Assembly: GCF_964204645.1 (NCBI RefSeq)
Contig: NC_134030.1
Location: forward strand, 4,007,855 to 4,071,854
Reading direction: 5' to 3'
Origin: Tubulanus polymorphus
Lineage: Eukaryota; Nemertea; Palaeonemertea; Tubulaniformes; Tubulanidae
Length of the DNA: 64,000 bases
Position numbers and translations under genes: made by a program. The notes below the pieces were generated by a model. That model did not search any database, was not told where the DNA came from, and saw only the letters and a list, made by a program, of their open reading frames with translations. Every line of letters starts with the position of its first letter. Within the stretch, counting starts at the first letter, position 1. Shown piece by piece: positions 1-10,877 of the stretch.

Positions 1-329
1 AAATTTTTGGTGTCATTTTTCTGTTTGTCATGCAATGAAAATGAATTAGACTTACTTAGCAAAAACCATAGGGAAATGTACAGTACTCGAAGGAAATATC
101 ACAATTTTTGGAACTAAAATTCGGTGAAAATTCATTTTAGAAAAAAATATTTTCAAATGTATCGCATTTTATTGGATTTTTTGCCCTTAATGATACTGTA
201 GACTTCGCTTAAACTGGTAGACGGTCTATATCTGGTATAATCTGTTCAATTCGATGAAATAAAGATGAAATGTTGTTCTAAATACATATGTTTTGCCTTT
301 TATGGTATTGCTCTGTTCGATGATGATAA

Positions 330-610
330 TAATAACAATATTATGCGTCTGATGTAGCCCTAAATCCAGCAGCAGCTCAGAGCGCTTTACATTTTACGGT
401 TTTATTGCCCCAGCCATTTAATGGTCTGCTGGGGTGAAGTAACATCCGAGCAGCTGCTAGGCGCTCAGGGGTCATCTATCAGGCCAGGTACCCAATTACT
501 CCTGGGTGCAAAGAGGCAATGAGGATAAGTGTCTTGCCGGGGACACAACGGTAATATACGGGGTTTGAATCCATGACGATCTGGTTTCCCAGAACGCTTT
601 CCGTATCCCA
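330..610 (-). mobile_element. tRNA-derived SINE relic, copy 1
   Basis: On the minus strand the right-hand end (about 560-600) reads as a degenerate tRNA-like head with a B-box-like motif (TTCAAACCCC here, TTCGAACCCC in the other units). It is followed by a body containing the complement of 'cttgccggggacacaacgg' and 'ccaggtaccc', a layout I recognise from tRNA-derived SINEs of aquatic animals. No clear target-site duplication is seen. It lies in the long intron of the proline-rich gene and is present in all three units, so it predates the amplification. Confidence 0.5.
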
Positions 611-1299
611 TAAATTCAATGCCCTTCATTGTTACTTAAAAGCAGGAAAATCAGTAGAAACTTTGGAGCTCAATAGAGTGAAAACTGTAAGAGATAAAGC
701 TGGTAATTGAAAAGTTTGTAGGGTATGACCCTTGGATAATTTTGGTGATGATTATTCTTACTGAAAGTGAAGTCCTATGCAAATGAGCTAATTCGCATAA
801 ATCATAATCAGTGACCTATTTATTTGAAAACCCCCTAAATTGCAGGTATCGAAATGAACAAATCGGGTATCTAGCCTCAGCTAACAGCTGACAATGGAAT
901 ATTCTTTGTCTACGGTTAGAAATATATATTTTATGGGTAATTATAATTAGTAAATGAGCTAATAATTAAATCATGTGACCTCCGGATAAGTACCCGCTAC
1001 TTTCAAATGCAAAAAAACTCAAATATTTTCAATAGCAACACCATAAAAACGCAGCATAAAAACTTACTAATGGGTGCTGCCATTTAATCAAGCCATTTAG
1101 CGGCAGGTTTCTCCGCTGAATTCTATGCGACTAAACTGCTATAAGAAATGTCGACGAAAGTCGACAGGGCACTGAAAAAGTTATAGAAGGAATTTGGGTA
1201 TTCACTACATGGTCAGATTGTATAAAATACAAAGAAATTGATTATTTTGACCGCTATTAGGCTCAATAAAACTTTTGATCAAATTACCTAATGAGATGA

Positions 1300-1701
1300 A
1301 AAACGCCGAGATATCGCACGTGCCCCCTCATCCGAGAAACAACCGTTTGCCGCAGCCACAACAAAATGTACGCGATCCGCAGCACAATTAATTGCGCGAC
1401 CCGTGAAATCATATACTGCATCGAATGCACCAAGTGCAACCTGCTGTACGTCGGCCTAACCGGAATGTCTTTACAAGAACGCGTCACACATCACGTCTCG
1501 CGCATCAGAACGTATAATTCGACTCCAGTCACGGACCACTTCAACCAGGTCGACCACACCTACCAACACTTTCGGGTGTATGGTCTCCAACACCTACCAG
1601 GCTCGACGAGACCGATCCGCGAAGCAGCCAAACGAGACTGGATATTGGTCTTGATTCGTTTCAATATCAAATCGACACTAATTTTAGATACCAGTAACTA
1701 G
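1300..1701 (+). pseudogene. Penelope-like element C-terminal GIY-YIG nuclease fragment, open copy
   Basis: An open frame from just after a stop at 1297 to the stop at 1699-1701 reads as the C-terminal region of a Penelope-like retroelement. It has a 'RTCPLI' cysteine motif, then 'IIYCIECTKCNLLYVGLTG' (the paired GIY and YIG strands with the typical CxxC insert), 'LQERVTHH' with the catalytic-type Arg, 'REAAKRDWI' with the metal-binding-type Glu, and a final 'RFNIKS' Asn. The family normally follows a reverse transcriptase, and none is recognisable upstream in 1-1300, so this is a 5'-truncated fragment. Whether it is expressed is unknown. It sits in the intron upstream of the proline-rich exon, in the same orientation. 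It is the only uninterrupted copy of the three. Confidence 0.75.
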
Positions 1702-2085
1702 CGTAGTACCCGTCCACGGATGGATTGTCATAAATGTATTGGATATAGTTATAAAATGTACGCTGAAAGATTCCATTATCTGCCTCATTTATGATCTACT
1801 ATACCGTTGTCTAACAATACGGTTATTACAGATAATGAGAGTGATAAAATTGTATTTACAACAGCGTTAGAGGGTGGCAACCATCTCTTGCAACCAGCGA
1901 CATGACAAATATGGTTGTTTCCGAACGTTCAACTGGCCCTTCGTTCGTTCTTCCATCACATCACTTTCCGTTACCTATCAATGAATATCGCCTGCTGCAT
2001 TATTTTATAGGTTACTTTTTACAGATATGAAAATTGTATGCGTAATATTCGTGATCCTTAATGTTTTGTTTTTTTTTCATTCCAG

Positions 2086-2834
2086 ATTTGGATGTTTTAA
2101 CAGCAATACAGAAAAACAAGTCTGAAGCAGCCCGCGAAGCTCGTAACATCTTTGGAGCTTTCGTTAACAGGTGCGTTGACTCCCTTCGCGAGCCTGAGGA
2201 GCAAGCTCCTCCTTTAGTTATTGTGCCACCTTTTGAGCTTGCTCTTCCGCAGGAGGCGGACCCTGCTCCTGTACATCTGGAGCAGGAGGACGCCCCTGCC
2301 GTGGGGACCCCGACAGAGGCCCCACCGCTTCAGACGCCCGCACTGCGTCGGTCGCCCCGTAGAAATATAAATCCAGATATCAATTATGCAATAGGTTCGG
2401 GGCGTCCCAAAACAAAAAAGGGCAAACGTGCGGCTCGTCCTCCTCCACCGAGACAACCAAATTTTGAGGAGGAGAGCAGTGATGAGGAGGAATTCGCCAC
2501 TCCTGGAGCGACATCACCACCAGGGCCCGCAACACCACCACCACCACCACCATCAACTGGACCAGCATCAACGATACCACGAATAAGACGAAACAAAAGA
2601 AGAATAGAAGAAGAAAATGAAAATAATGAAACACCTAATATTACGCCCGCCCAGGCGTCAACATCGGGCGCTCCAGTGGGGGCACCACCCTCCCCCGCTG
2701 TTGAGCTTATCGCGCGCGGCCCTGGTTGGTCTAAAAACATTGATTACCACGATCCCATCAAAATGCTCCGCGATGTTGAAGGGGCCTTTAAAGGAAAATT
2801 TCAAATGGTTAAACGTCGGCGAACATCAAAGTAA
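2086..2834 (+). CDS. Proline-rich, basic nuclear-type protein, 3' coding exon (upstream gene copy)
   Basis: Last coding exon of an unrecognised gene whose 5' exons lie left of the window. It opens after a strong acceptor (T-rich tract then 'cattccag' ending at 2085) in phase 1 and runs to a TAA. It would encode residues 34-282 of the spliced product. An Ala/Glu/Arg-rich helical segment ('KSEAAREARNIFGAFVNRC') leads into an acidic, proline-rich linker. Next come the basic cluster 'RRSPRR', an AT-hook-like 'GRPKTKKGKR', an acidic 'EEESSDEEE' with casein-kinase-2-type serines, a proline run and 'RIRRNKRR'. A conserved tail 'WSKNIDYHDPIKML' ends in 'KRRRTSK'. The exon is GC-rich against an AT-rich background. 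No family assigned; a nuclear DNA- or RNA-associated role is inferred only from composition. Confidence 0.7.
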
Positions 2835-3027
2835 ATCAGCCCCTTCACTCGCCATCACCCGGGCAACAACATCAGCCCACGCACGTCTGCAGATCGGCAC
2901 TTCTTGAAACTCAGTTTTCCCTTCCTCCTTCGTCGATCTGCAGGTCACGCAGTGTTAAATATCTGTCAACACTCCTTGAACCAGTGGGCGTGCAGTCCTT
3001 CCTTACTTTTATTTTGAAAAATATAAA

Positions 3028-3033
3028 AATAAA
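3028..3033 (+). terminator. Candidate poly(A) signal of the proline-rich gene
   Basis: AATAAA about 195 nt after the stop codon, followed by T-rich sequence. The same motif lies at the equivalent place in unit 2 (about 33840). Confidence 0.4.
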
Positions 3034-3257
3034 AAACCAGACCTTTATTTAATCATTGTTTTTATGGAGTTTTTACGGTTTCTCCAAAAAAATTTAAAAT
3101 GATACAAATATAAAAAAATTCATGATCATTTCATAAATTTATTTATTTTTTGGATTAAAAGAAATTTTTTTCCATCATCTCCCATTCTCATTCATATACA
3201 TTTTAAATCATTTATTTATTTATTTTTTTGACTGTACGTCCCACTGTGTTCCATACC

Positions 3258-3625
3258 ATTTTTGCAACACCTTATTCATTAAGGTCCATTTTGCTTCTCA
3301 CGATACTGAAGCATTTACCATTTTTGCATTTCCTCTTGCAAAACCTTATTAACTATGGTTCATTTTGCTTCTCACGATGCTGAAGCATTTACCATCCTCG
3401 CATTACCTCTTACAACACCTTATTAACTAAGGTTCATTGTGCTTCTCATGATGCTGAAGCATTTACCATCCTTGCATTACCTCTTACAACACCTTATTAA
3501 CTAAGGTTCATTTTGCTTCTCATGATGCTGAAGCATTTACCATCCTTGCATTACCTCTTACAACACCTTATTAACTAAGGTTCATTGTGCTTCTCATGAT
3601 GCTGAAGCATTTACCATTTTTGCAT
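3258..3625. repeat. 74-bp minisatellite, about 5 copies (unit 1)
   Basis: 'ttattaactaaggttcatt' recurs at 3421, 3495 and 3569 with a period of 74 bp, with diverged flanking copies. Each core unit contains 'CCTTAttaacTAAGG', a 5-bp perfect stem with a short loop. It lies in or just beyond the 3' UTR of the proline-rich gene. Confidence 0.9.
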
Positions 3626-3639
3626 GGTCTTTCTTATGA

Positions 3640-4440
3640 GTCATCTATTCTAACGCTATGGTCGGCCGTTGCAAAATCTCTTTCGGGATAAGCAGGGAAT
3701 CAATTCCTATAATAACTCCTATGGAGTTTGAAAAAGGTGGATTTTTCAAATCAAAAGGAACAGCATTCACATGTGATTCCTTATCGAACTACGAAGGTGG
3801 AGAAGGAATAGCTATGTTTCACACATAATGCGTTTCCTTATGAAGCTGAAAATAACGTGGAGAAGGAACAGCTATGTTTCACATAATGCGATTCCTTAGG
3901 AAACTACATTGAAACAGATTGTTCAATGTTCCATGTTGCCCCTCCCCACAAATACTATGACGTTTATACGTCAATTGTAAAACCATTATATCGTTATTAA
4001 CATACTTGTTTTTCTAATTACAGAATTAAAGATTAATTTAATATGACATGAAAACTTGAATGATTGAAATGTTAATATCTAATGCTCAACAACGCATGAA
4101 AATCCTTCACATGTGAGCGGAAGGATTGAAAATGTTTACTCAGGAAGGAAAAGGAATATATATTTATATACGTGAGATTGCCTGGATTAAAAATTGCACA
4201 AGAAAGGAAACCACAGCAAAGACTACGGTAATCAATTTCATCACATTTCTAAGGTGCGAAAGTTCACTGGATCAGTGATCAATCCATGAATTTATGAGTT
4301 CTTAATTGAACATGGAAAATCTGCAAAAATGCAATGATAAAGAATCTTGGATAAAAAAAGAATAAAATAAAGATCTTGGATTAGAGATTTAGTCATAATC
4401 ACTTCAGTGATCAGGTTTTATTGATTGATATTGATCTCTA
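3640..4440. other. Region without recognisable genes; short degenerate repeats
   Basis: Two to three imperfect copies of a ~60-bp segment containing 'gtggagaaggaa', 'agctatgtttcacataatgcg' and 'attcctta' occur at 3730-3900. The rest is AT-rich sequence with no supportable gene. The same material occupies 34450-35265 in unit 2. Confidence 0.6.
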
Positions 4441-5300
4441 CTTATTCTAACGATCACCAGGATGATGATTTGAGTTTAAGATTCTTGTTAGATTAATCTG
4501 CATCTCTTGTTGAAATCAATAAGGCATATGAGAGAGGAGGTCTGAGATATGAGAGAGGCAGTTGGGGAGGTATGAGAGTGGAGGTTCAGGAGAGTGGAGG
4601 TTCAGGAGAGAGGAGGTTCAGGGAATATGAAAGTTTATGGAGATATAGTAGAGAGTGTATGGAAGTATGATAGAGGAGTTTAAGGAGATATCATAGAGGA
4701 GATTGTCTTAAAGGAAAATTGTTAAGTTCATAACAATCGAGCAACTCGGTAATAGACTCCGCTCTGATAAAGTAACGTCTTCTGGTCCTCGATTGCGGTC
4801 TGAATTGCAAGAATTGTGTTAAGCAATTTAAATATGGTTGATAGAGCGTGGAATTGTTTCCATGTAGGCATGCAATGCACAAAACACACATCAGATTAAG
4901 GCTGTTGAGAGGGAATTATCAATAGATTTAAGAAATCGACGATGAATTTGGTTTCAAGAGGTTGATCATTCATATGGCAGTTAATCAGATCAGGTTCTCA
5001 GGCACTTCCTTGGTCCCCAAAAACTGCATAAGTTGTATCAAAGTATGTGATATAACCTACTAATTTATTACATGAAAAGAGGCTACTTGTAGTTTCTAAG
5101 CCACTTCGCAATTATTGTTGCAAAGAGGTCCCAAAATCCGACCAGCACCACCAATAGATTTCTACAGAACAGTTAGTGTTGTAATTTTTGTGGTTCCAGT
5201 TTTTTTTTCACTGTCCGAGATAATAGAAAATTCCTAAATTTTGAGTCCTTCAGTGCTGAAATTCCATTTTATCACAAATTTTAAGTTTCCTAATCTTAAC
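4440..5300. repeat. Block A (single copy in unit 1), including a GA-rich tract
   Basis: Contains a purine-rich run of 'gagagaggaggttcag' / 'ggagatatgatagagg' variants (about 4530-4700) followed by non-repetitive sequence. It is present once here but twice in unit 2 (35266-36085 and 36725-37617), where the copies flank an inverted gene fragment. Confidence 0.8.
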
Positions 5301-5689
5301 TTTGCAAAAATTTGAACTTTTCCTATTCTATTTCTTGTCAAAGATTTCATTCCAGTTCTCAAAATTATTTGCAGTTTTTTAATGTCTGCGAAATATCGTC
5401 AGTTATTTTCCTGGTTTCATATTTATTATTGCCCAAAATCATATCTCATATGAATTATTATTACTATTATTGGATTTTTTTCGCTGATTGATTATAGATC
5501 TTTTGGGGTTTGGTTTGATATTATGATTGATCAAGGTGATCCATCTAAAACTGTTTCATAAATTTTGAAATATTCATATTTGAAAACAATTTCGTTGATA
5601 CTTCTAAACTAGTAATTCTACAAAAATTCTAAAAACAATTTTACACGTATCTTACGACTATTCTAGAAATGAGAATTATATCAATTTTA

Positions 5690-5935
5690 ATGTAACTATT
5701 TTATCTGAATTTTAATCTATTAAGGTAACTATTTTATATCTGAATTTTAAAATACCTATGATATCGAAAAACTATTTTATCTGAATATTATACTATTTAA
5801 TTTGTGTGTATTTTATCTCAAAGTATCTTTAAACTATTTTATTTGTATGTATATAAAAAAAATATTTCATTTGTATATATTTTAAAACTATTTAATTTGT
5901 ACATATTCTTTTAGAACAATGTTTTTTTTTGTATT
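5690..5935. repeat. AT-rich short repeats
   Basis: Imperfect reiterations of 'aactattttatctgaatttt' and 'aactatttaatttgtatat'. Unit 2 has an extra partial copy in the matching interval (about 38015-38310). Two TGTANATA octamers occur near 5866-5905. Confidence 0.6.
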
Positions 5936-6103
5936 ATAATACTAGCTAAAAGTTCAATTTGATGAAATATTTTATATTTGACTATCACTGTGTATATTCT
6001 AACCTCAGTGATTTCATGAATTGAATAACTGAAGGTCCAGGTTTTATCACCGAATACTGTTTGACACAATTACGTGGTCCACAACACAGATATAAATAGT
6101 GGT

Positions 6104-6113
6104 TATATAAAAG
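6104..6113 (+). promoter_or_regulatory. Candidate TATA core promoter (unit 1)
   Basis: TATATAAAAG, a strong TATA-box match, lies 75 bp before the first ATG at 6179. It is conserved exactly in unit 2 (38506-38515). The arrays and the spliced non-coding exons lie downstream on the same strand, so this could drive that transcript. That link is inference. Confidence 0.4.
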
Positions 6114-6178
6114 GCCCGTGTTGTATATAATGCACGCATAAAGAGCTTTTACTCATAGTTGATATAGGCTCAGTAAAC

Positions 6179-6286
6179 ATGACATGTGTTCGAGAACTTT
6201 TTCTCGTACTTTTTTTACCTTTTTTCTTGAGAATTTTTTTTTTCAATTTTCTATTTTACAACGGAAGATCTACTCATTTTTCGTAG
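6179..6286 (+). CDS. Tiny signal-peptide-like ORF (unit 1, altered)
   Basis: The first ATG after the TATA box opens 35 codons beginning MTCVRELFLVLFLPFFLRIF: a short charged N-terminus followed by a long Leu/Phe stretch, as in a secretory signal or membrane anchor. A T-run of ten bases (nine in unit 2) changes the frame after residue 20, and the frame ends at 6284-6286. T-rich DNA readily yields Phe/Leu-rich ORFs by chance, so this could be fortuitous. Confidence 0.2.
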   Translation: MTCVRELFLVLFLPFFLRIFFFNFLFYNGRSTHFS

Positions 6287-6289
6287 ATG

Positions 6290-7200
6290 TTTCACTATCA
6301 TGGAATGCGATAAATAATAAGAAACAGTCCAAGTGTATTTTTGATAGGATATTTTCAGCTTCCCGACGTATGAAATTGACATAGGTTATTCAAGCCTAGG
6401 TTCAGAAAATCACTACTAGGTGGCATGTCAGATTATTACCGTAGTTCAATTACATCAAATGAATATGATAACATAACCAATTGTAGTACGACCAGTAACA
6501 ACAAACTTAATTTTCCTGCACAAGATACAGAAAGTAGTAAAAGTCAAATACTATTTCTGAATTAGAATTTCCTCTAGCCTAAATGCTAGTGGTCATGTTA
6601 TCATTTTTATCCAACGTCATCTCGGCTTTTTCAAAACTCGTCTTTGAACGTAATGATAATCTATAGTATTTTTGGAAATGATATAAATCAATGCAAATTT
6701 GATGTCATCATAACAAAATATGTCGCTGAAAACATCATATGAAAAATACACTCCGATTGTTTTTTTAAAATTTATTTCGTTCCATACAAAACCGTACTCA
6801 GCTCCACAGTTTGATTCGGATACAAGACTTACAAGAATTTAGATACATAAAATTACATAAGTGTTGAACTGGGTTTTGTTAAGTTGTGAGCATGACGTTT
6901 ATAATTCACTAGTGTGTTTGTTTCAAGTTAGCCTTATTTTAAATTAGTTAGTTTTGGTTTAGTTATTTGTATCAATTTTTGCTGTTTTGAATTTAATTCG
7001 TTCCAGTTGATTAAAGTCTAGTTTAGTTTAAGTTTTAGTTAGTTTAGGTCAAGTTTAGGTCAAGTTGATTTACTAAATGCAGTTAACTTAAAACCTCTGA
7101 TAAACTGAGGGTCAATTTATCTTATGATAAGTTACACTCAGGTACATTAATCAATAATCCCATTTAAGATCTCATTATTTTATGCAGTTTAGAGATTTTC
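6290..7200. other. Stretch with no recognisable gene
   Basis: AT-rich DNA present in both units. 6900-7080 is rich in 'gtttagtt / aagttgattt' short reiterations. From 7085 a diverged CTGAGGGTC…CACTCAG unit precedes the 62-bp array. No ORF or RNA gene is supportable. Confidence 0.5.
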
Positions 7201-7220
7201 GCTGAATAGAATAGTAACAA

Positions 7221-7960
7221 TAGAACTGAGGGTAAATTCATCAATGTTGAAATCACTCACAGGATCATCATTAAAACAATGAATGATCTGAGGGTAAATT
7301 CATCATTGTTGAAATTACTCTCAGGATCATCATTTAAAAAATGAATGAACTGAGGGTAAATTCATCATTGTTGAAATTACTTTCAGGATCATCATTAAAA
7401 CAATGAATGAACTGAGGGTAAATTCATCATTGTTGAAATTACTCTCAGGATCATCATTTAAAAACTGAATGAACTGAGGGTAAATTCATCATTGTTGAAA
7501 TTACTCTCAGAATCATCATTAAAACAATGAATGAACTGAGGGTAAATTCATCATTGTTGAAATTACTCTCAGCATCATCATTAAAACAATGAATGAACTG
7601 AGGGTAAATTCATCATTGTTGAAATTACTCTCAGGATCATCATAAAAACAATGAATGAACTGAGGGTAAATTTATCATGGTTGAAATTACTCTCAGGATC
7701 ATCATTAAAACAATGAATCAACTGAGGGTAAATTCATCATTGTTGAAATTACTCTTAGGATCATCATAAAAACAATGAATGAACTGAGGGTAAATTTATC
7801 ATGGTTGAAATTACTCTCAGGATCATCATTAAAACAATGAATGAACTGAGGGTAAATTTATCATGGTTGAAATTACTCTCGGGATCATCATTAAAACAAT
7901 GAATGAACTGAGGGTAAATTCATCATTGTTGAAATTGCTCTCAGTTCATTGAAAATATTT
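7221..7960. repeat. 62-bp hairpin minisatellite, 12 copies (unit 1)
   Basis: 'ctgagggtaaattcatcat' recurs every 62 bp from 7226 to 7908. Within each repeat CTGAGGGTAA can pair with TTACTCTCAG about 20 nt later (10-bp stem with one G-U as RNA). Most substitutions fall in the loop or linker. Unit 2 has only 8 copies, so the array expands and contracts. Confidence 0.95.
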
Positions 7961-8479
7961 TAGCGTTAAAACCAGTTTTAATTACCCCTCCCCCTGTTTT
8001 CTTGTTAATTGATAGTTACATCACAAGTTATAGAATAGATGATTGGGTTTTTTTGGGACCTAAGTGTGTTCACTTTTTATCTGTAATTTGTCTGTTTTGG
8101 AAGCGCTTCAATGGATTGTCTTGAGATTTTGGTTTATGCACATATCTACCCTAGACACGCATCTGCAGCCCAAAACTGACAGAGAATCAAGATAGCTGAC
8201 TGGTAGCCATCATGGGAATAGAATTATATACAATGTTTTCATCAGTTCTGGTACCTACGCATTTTACTGCAATCAATTGCAAATTTGTAGCATTGGTTTT
8301 TGTTGTGTTTACCAAGGGCATTGAATATTGAAATTGTCAGATTCTCAAGCATTGCACAGAGTGGGCATGGTGTCCCTGCACCCTTTGTTTTTTTATTTTC
8401 TCACCGCTTTCAAGGTTCTCGTACACATTTCATGCAGCTTTTTCATTCAATATCGATGTCATCCTCACTTGCCAGGTTT

Positions 8480-8790
8480 TAATTGTCATCTGCCGAAGCC
8501 CATGCCAACACGATCCTTGGCCGCAAACTCTTCATTGGTCTCTTACATTGCTCAAGATTTCCTGGTTAGACAGGTTACCACTGAGCGGCCACCAGTCTAT
8601 GTATTAAGTGAATCGGATGCGTTGTTTTTAGCCGGCAGTCTTGCAGCCGGCATCTGATTGACTGGATATATAGACTGGTGGCCGCTTAGCAGCAACCTGT
8701 CGACCCGAGAGATCTTGGACAAAACATAATGGTCCAATGAAGGGTTTGCGTGCAGGGTTTGTGTTAGCGTGAGTGCCGGTGGGCGGCAAT
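8480..8790. repeat. Imperfect palindrome with ~120-bp arms (unit 1)
   Basis: The left arm (about 8504-8625, including 'gagcggccaccagtctat') and right arm (about 8648-8768, including 'atagactggtggccgctta') are inverted copies with scattered mismatches, separated by a ~22-bp centre. As RNA this would fold into one long hairpin; as DNA it resembles a fold-back element. No ORF is credible here. Confidence 0.8.
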
Positions 8791-9059
8791 AAAACCCTGG
8801 TGATTGAGGATGTATCGATGTACATATCAACACATAAATAGGCCAACATTATAGGCGGCATTATTATTGGGAGGTTCACCTGGCCTAATATACTGCGCGG
8901 TAAAAAAACCACTCTTTCTGTGGTTGTGTAGTACCAGTAATTGATGATCATCGAGTGAGTGATTGGCCTGGCCCAGTTATTCCAATTGGAAATCACTTTG
9001 GTTTTGATTATGATTGGTATAAAATATTTCATCAAATCGATTGACACATTTTATCCGTA

Positions 9060-9975
9060 CTAACACTACTTGTACATATTGTAAAGTTGTAAATAGCTTT
9101 TTATTTATATTTCTTTTATTTTATTATTTTATATTCTTTTCTTTTATTTTATATTATATTTCTTTTTAGATTTTTAATTGATTTCGATTTTCTAATTGTA
9201 AATATTTTTTCTAATTGTAAATATTTTTTAGATATCCTTTTAACTTTGGATTTTTAATGATTATTTAAACTTTTTAAAAGTAATTTTAAAACTTTTTAAT
9301 TTTCTTAACATCATAATGTCTATACATCGAATAGGACTATTTTAGTGAAAATTTTGATATAGATTTAATTGATGATTAATATTTTTAATTTTATTGAATA
9401 ATTTTAGTATTCAAAACAACAGAATGAATGCATTCCATCTTAGTTTGATACTGATATTTCTTTTCACTGGTTTTTCATTGACTCATGTCGAATCTATTGT
9501 TTTAGCCACATTTGTACCTATAAGTTTGGATTAGCCCTGCCTCCTTGTCATTGCTGATGGTTGATTTCAGATTTTCAGCGTCTGATAACATTTGGTATTA
9601 ATTCAATGCTACGTTCTGTTTTGTTGGTTTTATTTCATATGAACATTTTTAAAGATGACCTTTGTCGAATACTTAGTAGTGCAGAGGTTAAAATAATTAT
9701 AGAATTTTATAGAATTGTCTAAAATACTGTACCTAGTAACATATGAGTAGTGTTGCTAGTGTACCTCTATTTACAAGTTGTCCGTGGTACGATGTAAAAC
9801 TGCCTCTTTTAAACAATACGTTTTAGCAATACATTTTATCAGTGATTTTTATCTGTTTGTCCTGTGGTATGACGTTAAACTGCCTCTTTTTAACAGTTTT
9901 TATCATTTTTTATCGTTTTTACCCATATGTTTTATTGTTTTTACCCATATGTTTTATCATTTTTATCACCCCTTC
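9060..9975. other. AT-rich stretch without recognisable gene
   Basis: T-rich DNA with isolated TGTACATA/TGTAAATA octamers (about 9071-9095 and two near 9198-9222) related to the array at 10251. Unit 2 lacks one copy of the 'ctaattgtaaatatttttt' duplication. Nothing else is supportable. Confidence 0.5.
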
Positions 9976-10250
9976 TTTTTCTACCTGTCTCTATTCTATC
10001 CCTTTCTGTCTCTATCCTATCCCTCTCTGTCTCTATCCTTTCCCTCTCTGTCTCTATCCTTTCCCTCTCTCTATCCTTTCCCTCTTCTATCTAACCGACT
10101 AACTCTCTCTTCTTCTCTCTCTAACCCACTAACTCTCTCCTCTCCTTTCTTTCTCTCACCACTCTCCTTCCTACTCCCTCCTCTCTCTCTTCTCTCTCCC
10201 TCCTCACTCTCCTTTATCTCTCTTTCTTTTCTCTCTCTCCCTCTCTCTCT
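9975..10250. repeat. CT-rich polypyrimidine tract (unit 1)
   Basis: Reiterations of 'tctgtctctatcctttccc' and 'tctctcttctctctc'. The long open frames across it are low-complexity artefacts. Unit 2 counterpart at 42108-42386, with one extra 19-20-bp repeat. Confidence 0.9.
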
Positions 10251-10480
10251 TGTAAATATTGTAAATTTGTAAATAGTATTATTTATTTCTCTTTTTGTAT
10301 CTTTCTTGTAAATATTGTAAATTTGTAAATAGTGGTTTTTATTTCTCCTTTTTTAACTTTCTTGTAAATATTGTACATTTGTAAATAGTAGTTTTTTATT
10401 TCTCTCTCTCTTTATTTAACTTTCTTGTAAAAGTTGTAAATTTGTAAATAGTAGTTTTTATTTCTCTTTCTTTTCTAAAC
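10251..10480 (+). repeat. ~56-bp array of TGTAAATA motifs, 4 copies (unit 1)
   Basis: Starts at 10251, 10307, 10363 and 10426. Each unit opens with 'tgtaaatattgtaaatttgtaaatag' variants, giving two plus-strand TGTAAATA octamers in the first three units and one in the fourth. UGUANAUA is the established recognition element of Pumilio/PUF proteins. TGTAAATA also arises readily in AT-rich DNA, so binding is inferred. Confidence 0.85.
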
Positions 10481-10877
10481 TGTCTCTTTTAAACAATACG
10501 TTTTATCAATAGATTTTATCAGCGATTTTTATCTGTTTTGTCCTGTGGTATGACATTAAACTGCCTCTTTTAAACATACGTTTTATCAATACATTTTATC
10601 AGTAATTTTTAAATACATTCGTAGCATTGATACCATTGCAATACATTAGTCCCTCCTCCTTTTGATTAAGTACACCCAATCATTTACTAACAAGTGATGG
10701 TTAAATACACTTGCAAACTAGCAGATCAGAGATCTCAGGACGCAACATCACTTCAATCCTTATTTCTTGACATATACCTGGTAATATAAAATGCTCTTTT
10801 TAGCTTGTGACAAAATGTCTTTGATATAAGATGCTACTATTTGCTTAACTAGAATCTTCTTTCAAATATTATAATAT

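Noticed and set aside
2214-2740. Several ORFs on the minus strand and other frame over the proline-rich exon
   Set aside because: Shadows of a GC-rich, repetitive coding exon; the plus-strand frame alone has a phase-matched acceptor and a matching upstream exon.
7221-7960. CRISPR-like appearance of regular repeats
   Set aside because: Repeats are contiguous minisatellite units with no unique spacers, in a eukaryotic context with introns and SINEs.
9778-10272. 164-codon ORF over the CT tract (and unit 2 ORFs at 41874-42408)
   Set aside because: Low-complexity Ser/Leu/Phe/Pro product of a polypyrimidine repeat; open in several frames and not gene-like.
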